A stretch of DNA of 64,000 bases, from positions 496,001 through 560,000 of the forward strand of contig WAID01000009.1 in the NCBI GenBank assembly GCA_016584495.1, written 5' to 3'. The translations under genes and the position numbers were made by a program. The DNA is from Celoporthe dispersa. Lineage: Eukaryota; Ascomycota; Sordariomycetes; Diaporthales; Cryphonectriaceae. Of the stretch, positions 44,873-54,939 are shown one piece after another. The notes beneath the pieces are model-generated. The model was not told where the DNA came from and did not search any database. It saw only the letters and a list, made by a program, of their open reading frames with translations. How positions within the stretch are numbered: position 1 is the first letter of the stretch; every line of letters starts with the position of its first letter.

Positions 44873-45912
44873 TCACTGAAGGATGGAAGCCGGACAGTCA
44901 TGGCCAACACAGCACTCAATGACACCACTTTGGCAAGCACCCCAAGAGTTGGCACCATTGTCGTTAGGAAATGTGTCTTGTGCGTAGTCAGTCAGAAAGG
45001 CTCGGTATAATTTCAACAGGTGAGAGGGTGCAAGAAGAAGAGAAGAAAAACGACTTACAGGCAGCACCCGCACAAGGAGCAAAAGAAGGGGGCAGCAGTT
45101 GTGTCGGTGGTGGAGGCACGCTCGGGGTTCACGCAGGCATTCTCGCCGTCGTTATCGGCGCAGGTGATGCCGGTCTCGAAGAGGTTGGTGTTGCAGCCGA
45201 CGACGTAGACACCAGAGCACTGGCACGTGATAGCGGCGGAGAAACCGTTGACGTACGAGATGTCAACATCAGCGATGGGGAAATCGTAACCATCCGCGCT
45301 GTGATCATCACAAGTCAGAACCTGGAAAGGATCAAGGTAAACTAGATATTAGGCGAGAACGAGATACATACACCACGTAGGAGAGCTCAATGAGAGAGTC
45401 GTCACCGGTCAGCTCATAGTTGCCATCGTTGACGGCGACATTTCCAGCATAGCCAGAGGGGACCGCAAAGGTGGCTGTAGCGCCATTGGCAATGACACCG
45501 TCCGCAATGGCACCTCCCGATGCAGTGGGACTGCCGGCATTACGTGCGTGGGATGTGGTGATTGCGTCACCTGAGCAGTCCGAGGTTAGCCATGCTGAAA
45601 ATCGCCTTTTCATCAGGTTTTGAGGCTCTTACCGTGGTTGTTCCAGACCTTGATAGTCAGGTACTCGGGGCCCTCGTCAATACGCTTTTGAAGAGCACGG
45701 TTCTCAAGACCCAACTCATCAGTTAAACCGAGAGCCGCATAGATCGGGTTGATGGTCGGAATAGGGTCGTTCAGGGCGCCGTGGATGGCCGTTCCAAGAG
45801 TCGGCGAGATGATGCCGTCCGAAGTCGCAGTCGCTGTGGCAGCAGGGCTGGCCATAGCAAGATTGGCTATGCCAACAAAGGAGATGATAGCGGCGGACTG
45901 GAAGGAGTTCAT
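44873..45912 (-). CDS. Secreted thaumatin-like protein (one frameshift)
   Basis: A fungal secreted protein of thaumatin-like type; the role in fungi is unclear (wall or host interface). Exons are 45633-45912, 45372-45570, 45059-45298 and 44873-44976, all with sound splice sites. A signal peptide covers about 1-22 (AAIISFVGIANLAMASPA). The mature core has LTIKVWNNHGDAITTSHARNAG in pieces, FAVPSGYAGNVAVND, LTGDDSLIELSYVV and DVDISYVNGFS, then many paired cysteines (CQCSG, GCNTN, TCADND, CQSGVIECCVGHDCP). The frame slips at the A4 run 45081-45084 (T4 in the coding strand). Removing one T gives FFAPCAGAAYTFPNDNG across the last splice, as in relatives, and 273 residues. The family name is from memory of motifs and should be checked by structure prediction. 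Confidence 0.75.
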
Positions 45913-48900
45913 CTTGACGGGATATCGCGTGCTCTTTCGTGAGGATATTTAAAAATTCGGACGAGTATTTTGCTGTCTGAAGAGATGATGCTTTCTAGTG
46001 ATGACTATTGAGACGCGGTGGTGAAAGGAGATCAGAAAAGCAGATGGTGAACAGGACTTCCAAGCTGGTACTTATACACTTGAGAGACAGAGCATTCATA
46101 TCGTATTATTTTACATGACTTCAATTGATCAGGCAGACACGTTCAGCTTCTGACCCCTATGAGTACCTGGTGGTGTGTGAAGTCTCGTCAATGTTCACCG
46201 CCTCCGACGCAGAGTGGTTACACATCTTCGCGGCCATTTTCTTTACCAGAAATGAAAGCAGCTAATGTACACCCTCATCCTGCAAATTACAACCACCTGA
46301 GGGTGACGATCCTTTCCATGACAAGGATTCATGATGTTCAATAGCCTCGAACGGTGAAGCGAAGAGGAGGTGAGGTTTTGTGGCGTTGAAGGAAGGCAAT
46401 AGTGGAAAAAACGACGAGCACGAAATCCAGAGCTGGATTATGTGGCAGACACACTTGGTCACTGTCATTAGTGATGGATGCTGGAGAGTACTTGGATGCC
46501 TAATATTACCCAAGAAGGACTCATTACCAGGCATTCAATACCACCAGAGGCAAACACCCCATGCCCGGTCCAAATTTAACAGCCAACAGGCTTGGGATTT
46601 TCACATATCTATTTTCAGGTCTCTTGGACTGACGTCTGCCCAGACGAATCCTTCACAGAGCATCCCATCCGAATTATCTTGTGTACGTAGCTATGAGAAG
46701 CACCTGTATCCGACTGTCATGCGTAGTCACAGAAGTGGAGGCACTGGCTGTTCAATGCTCGGGAGTAGTTGACCGCTCGGGCCTGTTGACCCTCAGGTAT
46801 TACACTGTACAGCTCTGATTTAACTTGAACTTCAAGGTAGATTGTAGTCAACCCTACCACTGGCCATGCCTCTCCGGATACCGGCTGAGGTCCCACTTTC
46901 AAGTGACTGTGTGCACGATCCATCCATGGCTCACGGGCGAGTCCGTGCAGTGAACCACGGGAGGATCCGTGTGGCGCAGCCCAGGGACCTGGTTTGTTGT
47001 CAAACTCAGAAAGGCAAATTCAATAGTTGATCCTCGAATCCCAGAAGATGCCTAAAGGAGGCGTAGCCTGACAAGGCTGGCGCCAACAGCCTTGTAGTGT
47101 TGACACGGACACAGGCCACGTGCTGGGCTCTCACCCACCCATGTTATCGTCTAGCTTCGAGATGTGCGTAAAGTATCCAAGAGTTCGCCCAACGCGCTCT
47201 GGAGAGACAAAGAAAAAAAAGATCTAAAAAGTGTGTATTTGCTGATCGCAATGATCTCATCATGCGTAAAGAGAAGTGAATACTTCTCTTAATAAGAATG
47301 TCAACAACAGGAATAATGACATGATTATACATGGCCAACACAAGCAATTCAAAGTCACGCCTTATTCAGCTCCGGCAGTTTTCGGACCAGTGCATGCGAC
47401 GTTTGCCTGACCTGAGCTAGGCAGGGGTGGAGGAAGGGGTTTTACGGTAGACGAACTTGCATGGCAAAATGTTTTTGGATCCTTGCAATCATGCACCGAG
47501 ATGGAGAATTGGGTATCGGACCGAGATAGTCCAGAGCACTTAAGATATGCCCTATTTGGATATCAAGTCGGCGGCCGGTGTCTTTCAGGGGCTGGGTTGA
47601 GGATCCCACCGGATTTCGCAACCATTACGCACAAGCCTTGCTCGGAATTGTTGAACGTGATGAATCTTGACTCTGAAAGGAGTACCTGATCGGTGAATTG
47701 ATGGCCTCACTCAAGCCTGAAAGTGAAGTATCTTTTCTTTACCCCTGGGACTTTAATGGCATGGAAAGGAAAGAAACTCGCACCTTCGGTGGCGTCCCGA
47801 AGCCTCTTATTATAGACTCTTCATTCTGATTAAGTACATCTCATAGCAGGCGCGCCATTTCATTAGATCTCTAACCGGATTGAAGGGTGTACATTGCTCT
47901 TCTCTGGCCGATGATTCAAGAGTTCAATGTCCACGCCACTTATTTCGCCAACGAGTCTTCAGCTTTCCAACTGCTTTAGCCAATGTTGATAGCCTTGATT
48001 GGTCAAGGCTCAGTCCGGTCCACTTCTCGAAGCATTGACCCAGGCACGTAGAAAGGTAGCTCCCGCAATTAATCAAGATGCAAGAGCCTTCACCACGTCT
48101 AGTCTATACTAACAAGCCTAGAATATGAATGGCAACCTTCGGTGGTCAACTGAGGGAGCTGTGACGGGGTTGCCAATCCCTCGGGCCTCCTCGGGGGGTT
48201 AGGACTCTGCATTTGGAAATCTATTGCCCCGAGACGACGGAAATGGACCGCTCAGTTCCAGCCACCACGTGTATTGTTGGGTTCCTCTTGCTGCGCCGCA
48301 GCTCGAGCTGGCCCACCTGCAAGGTACGATTGTGGATGTCATAGGATGCTTGCTTAGAAGCTTGTTCACTTCGAGGCAACACTTCCTTGTTTTCTGTCTC
48401 TAGTTTCAGCCAGCATCTCTGGCGAAATGGAGATACTTAGCGTAATGACTATCTAATGCCCTTTAAGACATATTTCTAATCACCCAGGGGCTTGGGATGC
48501 CAACGATCTGAGGATAATTACCATCCGGTGGAATCTGCTTATAGTCACGAAGAAAACACCGTTCGCTCTTGCGCGAACACCCCACTTATGCAGACTATCC
48601 CCTGATTTGTAAAGACATAGTGGATGAATACATTCCTCTGTACGGTTTTCTATTGAAGCGCTAGAGTTTTGCCATGCGGGAGGTGATGTAGTGTGCCACA
48701 CCTCCTGCCGGCAAACAATGCCAAGTAAAAACCCCAGAACGACCCGTTCCGCAATCGACGTACCGTCAGCCTTGCAGCAAAAGATGCGGCTCAATGGGTT
48801 GTAGGTACTCCCTAGCGGATTATCTCGAAGCTGTGACCAGGGGTCGGCGACTGGTGGTGGGTGTGCGGGTGGCTTCAAGATCGCCACAAGCTATTTTCTT

Positions 48901-49495
48901 ACACTGACAGTGCCTGGCGTGCCTGGTTGCCTGCTTAGGTGCTTTTTGTACCCAGTAGCCGGTTTTCCGAGATAAAGACGTGGGAGTGGTATGACATGGG
49001 TGTGCAGGATCCTGACACGCGGTTATTCGGCGTGGACGCATCCTACACGCAGCCAGGGATGCGCAACTCATTTAAGAGCATCCGAGAAAGTCTTTGAGCT
49101 AAAATTAGTGGGATATCACTGAACAGGAAGTGTAATGAACTCGTACTCAATCTGATCTGAGAATACGTGTTGAGGCTGAATGTCTCCATCCAGCTGTGCT
49201 CCGACGTGGTAGGCTGTGGATTCCTTCTTAACGACTTGTCACTTATACAATGCATTTCAAAGCAGCGTCTTTATCAACAGAGTCTCTTGACATTCTATGT
49301 TGAATCCCGAGCTTTTGAAGACATGGACAAGCATCAGACATTGGAAATGACCGAACACACATTGCAGACTAATGACCTGCCAAGTAATGTCTTCGACCCC
49401 GTCAAGGAAGCATACATCGTCCAACATTACTTGCCATCGTAGGGAAAGCTTGTCCATATCCGCCCTCGCAGCGCAGTTGATGTCGTCAAAACGAA
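45913..49495. other. Long gene-poor region
   Basis: About 3.6 kb with no supported gene. It holds the promoter of the thaumatin-like gene on the left and a 9-bp-arm hairpin at 47269-47290. The frames at 46380-46772 and 48480-48887 lack any domain-like content. AT-richer stretches suggest old repeats, but none could be delimited. Confidence 0.45.
47269..47290. repeat. Short perfect hairpin
   Basis: AAGAGAAGT and ACTTCTCTT are separated by GAAT. The site is isolated in non-coding sequence with no T-run, so a terminator role is not indicated. Confidence 0.8.
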
Positions 49496-49885
49496 TCAAT
49501 CACCCCCGTTCCCTTTCTTCGTATCCCTATCCCCACACCAGCATTCGCAGCCTCCTAAAAGGCTGCACTTGCAGTGGCACTTAAAAGGCGGTGGATCGTC
49601 GTCATCCTTCCTGTAGAAGGTAGGATCTCGGCTCTCAGCAAGGTGCGCCGAGAGATCCGCCAGAGCATCCATCATCGGGACGATCTGGTCGGAGCGGACG
49701 TCGAAGTCGAAACCATCCTTCTGGGATGTAGACCGGGTCCACAGTCCCTCGTCGTTGCCGTGCGGTGGAGCGAATGTTTCCTGTGGCGGGCGTACCGTTG
49801 TGATGGACTGCTGACGGTATACAGCTTGACGTGAGGCTGCAGCCTGGCAGGAGAAGGCCAGACAGAGAAGAGCGAAGTATTGCAT
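49496..49885 (-). CDS. Small secreted cysteine-rich protein 1
   Basis: 129 residues, intron-free. The start at 49885 was chosen because it places a signal peptide at residues 1-17 (MQYFALLCLAFSCQAAAS); an upstream ATG at 49903 would put charged residues before it. The mature part has FDFDV, then a predicted amphipathic helix (MMDALADLSAHLAESRD), then an Asp/Pro linker (KDDDDPPPF), and ends in six cysteines arranged CHCKC-SLLGG-CECWC, followed by a charged tail. No known domain was recognised. The paralogue at 50619-51020 shares every part of this layout. Candidates for its role are an effector-like secreted protein or an extracellular metal-binding peptide; neither is shown. Confidence 0.72.
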   Translation of the reverse strand: MQYFALLCLAFSCQAAASRQAVYRQQSITTVRPPQETFAPPHGNDEGLWTRSTSQKDGFDFDVRSDQIVPMMDALADLSAHLAESRDPTFYRKDDDDPPPFKCHCKCSLLGGCECWCGDRDTKKGNGGD

Positions 49886-50618
49886 CTTGGTGGCTTCTTG
49901 CAACGAGCGCTGCGTTCAAACCTGAAGGAAAGGTGTTCTGATCCAATTCCTGCTGTATCTTAACGACTGTACACGATGAGGGGGGTGGTATAGCTTGATC
50001 GAACTGTGTAAAATGTAGAGATGGAGGGAAAGGCCCGGGTGTAGGTCATGTTCCTGGATGGTAGGTCTTTCACATGTAATTCAGCTAAACTTCCGCGACT
50101 CAGCCCGTCTCTGTTAACGTCGCGATGATGACGAATGAGAGCTCGAAGACTCCCTTGGATGACGGGCAGACTTCGATTACGCCTTGAATAAAAAAGGAAA
50201 GCTTCGTCAAGTTAGAGGTATGAGAGTAGTCTTGCATTGATGCGTCTTAGGCGCAGTCGTAAGATGACGGTGCTGACTTGGACTTCAAACAGCGTGACGA
50301 ATTCTCACTAAGAGCTAGAGAGATGAGGTTGGAGTTACGGGAAATTGTAAATTCATAGACTTGTTCCCCCGTAAATTGGAGTTTACATATACACACCGAG
50401 GACAGGCGATAAGTTGTGCCATTGCCATTTTGATCTGATCTACGTGCGTCTGCATGTTTTGGTCTAATTACCGAGTTGAGGCAGGACGAAACCGTGTTGG
50501 CCACATCATGTAATATTTGGGAGCAGCTCCGGAAACTCGAGGCTCGCAAATACTCTCAATGAACAACTCTAGACCATTTCTCACGTTCTCTCATGCCTCG
50601 CACCCCCTGTCCCTCTCC
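49886..50618. other. Spacer between the two cysteine-rich genes
   Basis: 733 bp that must include the promoter of cysteine-rich gene 1 and the 3' flank of gene 2. The frame at 50247-50549 has no recognisable content. Confidence 0.5.
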
Positions 50619-51020
50619 CTAGTACTGTTCTGAAGCCTGTGGGGGCAGCTTCGGCATCGGCAGCGTCTTGCAATTGCACCCACAAAAAATGATCGTGCAG
50701 TGACAAGCACACTTGTAAGGATCCTTCTGCTTCGGAGGCGTGCTGGGTGGGGGGTTGTCGTCGTCTGGTAGGGGGTTCGCCTGCGACTCCCGAGCCTCGA
50801 AAGCGACGAGCTCGGTGAGGCTTTGGATCACCTCGAAAGTGGCGCTCTTCGGGAATTGGAATGTCATGTCTGGATCTGAACCCATATTCGCCATGTCCTC
50901 GCCGGGGATTTCGCTTCGACTCAAGGTGTCGCGGGTTGAGGCATCGGTGGGAGCTGCCAGCGCACAGTAACCCTGTGACGCGATGAGGGTGGAAATTATG
51001 AGAGAGTAGATTTGCTTCAT
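50619..51020 (-). CDS. Small secreted cysteine-rich protein 2
   Basis: 133 residues, intron-free. The start at 51020 gives a clear signal peptide (MKQIYSLIISTLIASQGYC, cleavage near ALA-AP). The mature part has FQF, a helix (VIQSLTELVAFEARESQ), an Asp/Pro linker (PDDDNPPPSTPPKQKDP) and the same six-cysteine end, CACHC-TIIF-CGCNC, followed by a Pro/Lys tail. It is paralogous to the protein at 49496-49885: same strand, size, order of parts and cysteine pattern, but little identity elsewhere, so the duplication is old or the genes diverge fast. Function unknown. Confidence 0.75.
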   Translation of the reverse strand: MKQIYSLIISTLIASQGYCALAAPTDASTRDTLSRSEIPGEDMANMGSDPDMTFQFPKSATFEVIQSLTELVAFEARESQANPLPDDDNPPPSTPPKQKDPYKCACHCTIIFCGCNCKTLPMPKLPPQASEQY

Positions 51021-51611
51021 TCTGGAATGACCTTCTTTGAGGTAATCGAGGAGACGGCTTGCAAAGAGCGTAACGCAGACGACCACGTGGTTGAAAGAGG
51101 AGGAGGGAAAGAACAGATAATTACTCGGTCTGGAGCCTGAAATTCGACCTGAGATCGATATATGACACTTCAACAGCCAGGAGAGCTTTAAAGGATTGTC
51201 ACGACCAGTACAAGCTTGGTTGCCGATCCCTATGCACCGTTTTCGTTGACAGGATTGAATCGAAGCTTAAGAAGGTATGGCTCAGAAGACCTATCAACGT
51301 TGATCTCAGGACACATCCGCATGCGTTCGGTCTAGACTTTCAGAACCAAAAACCTAATCGCCATGTGATTAAGCCTGGCACATGCAAATTGAAAATTCCA
51401 TGTGTCAAGGATGGCAACCAATGAAGTTTGGCTGTCATTGGATTGATGACGGAGACTATACGGTCAACTCGACGCTCTCGGGCTTGACCTAATAATTAAT
51501 GCAAGGCCGATAATTAAGAACACGTGTGTGTCACTGAGTGTCCGAGATGTCTGTATCATGGGTTCCAATACTCGCCCTTCCAGGCCTTGAGCCCATAGAA
51601 CAAGATCTCTT
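51021..51611. other. Intergenic region
   Basis: About 590 bp with the promoter of cysteine-rich gene 2 and the 3' flank of the MFS gene. No other feature seen. Confidence 0.5.
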
Positions 51612-53431
51612 TCATCTCCTAGCGGCATCCTCAATGTTTGTGGCCGCCGCAGCGTCTTCCTTGCTCCTCTGTGAAGTGTGATCACTCATCTCCCCATAAG
51701 CCCTTTCCTCGTCACTCTGCCTTCCCTTCTCCAGGCCCACGGCCGGAGGGTTCTTGATGCTCTCACGGACGCCCTGTGTGAGACAGCCGAGACCTGGATA
51801 GCTGCCCTCAAAAATGTGGTCGATCTGCTCGAGATGCAGACCTTTGGTCTCTGGGTAAAGGAAGTAGATCATTGGTATGAATGAAAAGTTGAAGATGGCC
51901 CACATCAGGTAGAATTTCCAGCCGATGCTGTCGAGAGCGATAGGAGTGATTGTGACAGAGATGCCGTTGACTTGTACCACGCTGGTCAGCAAGACGATGA
52001 GACATCTTTCAAGGGATCATATCATACTTACACAGCCAGTTGGAGCAGGAGGCAAGCGATGCACCCATGGATCGCATCTTGAGAGAGTTAACCTCGGGAG
52101 GGTAAATCCAGGACACATTCAAGAAACTCAGCGCGAAGGCTGCGTAGTACAAGAAATACATGACGACAACCAATATCACGCCTTTTGTGCCTGGGATATT
52201 GAAGCCGACGCAGAGCAGGATGTTGACGATGGTCAGAGCTGCTGCGCCACACATCATGGCAGGTCGTCGTCCGACCCTGTCGATGAACCAGATGGGTGGC
52301 AGGCTGGCGATGAGGTAGAAGATGGAACCACAGCCGGCGACAATTTGGGCCAGTCGGTTGCTCATGTTGACTTGGTCCTCGAGAATGACGGGAAGGTACT
52401 GTGTCGTTCACGGGTTAGTGTTGCCCTCCAAAGAGGTAGTTGACGTGTTTCTCAACATCAGGTCTCAAGACCTATGATGGGGCTGGTAGATATAGATATT
52501 CGTGAACTCACATAGCCAACAGTGTTGATACCACTCATTTGTTGAAAGTAGAGAGCACCAACACCAAGCAGCATCCGTCGGAAGTTCTGCTGGCCCCCAT
52601 TGGTAAAAATCTCACGCAGCGAGCCTCCAGCCTCCAACCGTAAAGCCTCTTCGATCTCAGCCCTCGACTGCTGCACCCGTGTGTCATCTTCAGTCGTGTC
52701 TAGCAACCGAGCAAGCACATGTGTGGCCTGGTGGATATCTTTATGGTGCGCCAACCACCGAGGGGACTCCACCAGAAACGGTCCGATGAGAAGCAAATAG
52801 ATGGCAAAAACCACCTGCAAGGATATAGGGAAGATCCACTGGAAGTTGGACGTCGCATAGCTAGCACCAAAAGACACCCAGTTGGACGTGACGAAGCCGA
52901 CGATGATGTTGACAGCTTCGATGGTAATCATGGCTCCTCGGTTGTGTGCCTGCGAGACCTCTGCTTGCCATGTCGGCACAACAGCAGTCATGATCCCCAC
53001 GCCGATTCCCGTGAAAATTCGAGCGACGATCAGGTGGACGACGACCTTAGCCGTGGTTTGGAGAATGGTACCAATGATGACGATCCATGCGCCGACGTAG
53101 ATGGACTTTTTCCGCCCGAGCTTTTCACCGAGGAGGAAGGCCAGTATGGAGCCGACGAGGCAGCCAACATCGTACAGGCCTGTGATGAGTCCTTGCTGGG
53201 TGGAAGTCGGGTGGTTGAATTGTTTGACAAAGGACGACGAGTTGATGATAGTTCCCATTACTCCCTGGTCATCTAGATGGATCGCAAAGGTCAGCAAGGG
53301 AAGTCTCTGTGCTGTGAAGCAAATACGTATTAAACATGAAGAGTCTCGAGCTTACAGCCAAAGAGCAGGAATCCCATGCTGCAGGCTGAGGTGATGCCCA
53401 CCATCAGCGGTCTCCCACGGAGTTCCTTCAT
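51612..53431 (-). CDS. MFS sugar-porter family transporter
   Basis: A plasma-membrane sugar/H+ symporter of the major facilitator superfamily, near the fungal lactose-permease/hexose group. Exons are 53356-53431 (start MKELRGRPLMVGITSACS), 52512-53272, 52032-52398 and 51612-51970, and give 520 residues with no frame error. Landmarks are FGYDQGVMG in helix 1, GEKLGRKKSI between helices 2 and 3, ESPRWLAHH after helix 6, QQMSGINTVGYYLPVIL at helix 7, IDRVGRRPAMM and the C-terminal YPETKGLHLEQIDHIF. About 12 membrane segments are visible. The substrate cannot be fixed from sequence. It is next to the GH29 fucosidase-like gene, so uptake of a released sugar is a reasonable guess. Confidence 0.92.
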
Positions 53432-54939
53432 CGTGTCCAAGGTTGAACGGGTGTGGAATTCGAACTCGATGCTACCTGAACCAAAGACGACAAGAGAGAC
53501 GCGACTGAACGGTAATCGTGACACTGCTCAAAATTCGCTTCAGAAGTAGGCATGAAGGAGTGGGTTTCCTGTCCAGGCACAAGACAAACTGAGCTGCTTG
53601 TGGTTGGCTGGTGAGGCAGCAACTAAAGCAAAGCCTAAGCTACGGTGCACGTTTCGACATGGGCGGGAAGCGAACATCTTTATATATCGAGAATCGAGGC
53701 ATTCCCGGTGGGCCCGCAGCCAACGTGACCAGACATAACATTGTCAGGAATATAAGCACTTGGGACTGGTGACTCCCGTGGACGTCTGGTTGTCTCCCGA
53801 GACAATGAGACTAATAAGACCGAGAAAAATGCTGCCAGGAGACTCACGGCCCCTGTAAAGCAACCTATACCGTAGGGAGAAGAGCCTTTTGAGCCGCGCA
53901 CGGGTTCCCAAATCAGGTTTTCCCGCGCAAGGGTAGCGTGGAGGGCGATGGCAATGGCGCGGAGAAGTAGCCTTTTGTGTATTTGCGGAAGTAGATATAA
54001 ATCTCGTAATACCAGCCATGCCTCGTTTTCGTGATGACTTCGGAGCAGGAGTACACTCATTCCCTTCCCTCCATGAAGATTTCCTTTCTCTCTGAGTGAA
54101 TGAATGTTCATCTCGGTTGATTGACTTCGTACTACTTGGGCAGAGCCAGCAGACTGACTGACAGATGCAATGGCGAACCAGAAAAGAAGAAAAAAAAGAG
54201 GCACATCGGATCCGATACAAAAATCCGTCAGACTCGCCGAGTCAAGCACAAAAGCCTCCCACCGACATTCTCCAGATGATGTCATTACGTAGAAATGGAC
54301 TCCTCCCAGAGGATTGTTCACGTCTTATTCCCATACCTCGAGACTCGAACTAGGCCCCGCAGTGACGATCCTCTGGACGAGCCTGGGAAGCAAACCACAT
54401 CACTGGCTGGCCCCGGATTCCGTATCGCACGAGCACTGGCCGTAACCCCATGGATGAATATGTGGGAGCAGTGGGACTTCGGTGTTGATCATCCCCACCT
54501 CTTGTGGCCCCTCTCCAACCTTCGATTCCCAGTGCTATTCTGTCCGAGGGCCTGCAGTGGGTTGGTACTGGGCAGCATCGAGTCGTTTCCTTCATGTGAA
54601 GGCATGGATTACCCCCAGACTCTTGGGGTTCCTTTTATATGAAGTACAGGGAGATGTACTTGGTTATTTAGGGTCCGGCACTCGCTTCAGAAAAAGCAGC
54701 CCAGAGACTCGTGTTCCGAGCGGGGCCAATACCCAAGAATCTAGGAGTTGTAGGAAGCGCGCGGCGTCAAGCGCTGTTCCAACCTTGGCTCGATGCAGTG
54801 ATGATCGGACAACGATGCTCCTCTCTTCCCCTCTTCCCCTCTTCTTGTGCATAAGAAATGGGTCACTAACGCACGACGAGGAGTTCGCTACTGCGCCGAG
54901 ACAAAGCAAGAAGATAGAAAAAATAAAGCCGGCCATTCA
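53432..54939. other. Intergenic region
   Basis: About 1.5 kb with the MFS promoter on the left and the GH29 3' flank on the right. The frames at 53680-54321 and 54482-54943 have no recognisable content and lie in opposite orientations. No gene supported. Confidence 0.5.

Noticed and set aside
47000..47060. B-box-like TCCTCGAATCCC near 47030
   Set aside because: No D-arm, anticodon arm or acceptor stem of proper length surrounds it.
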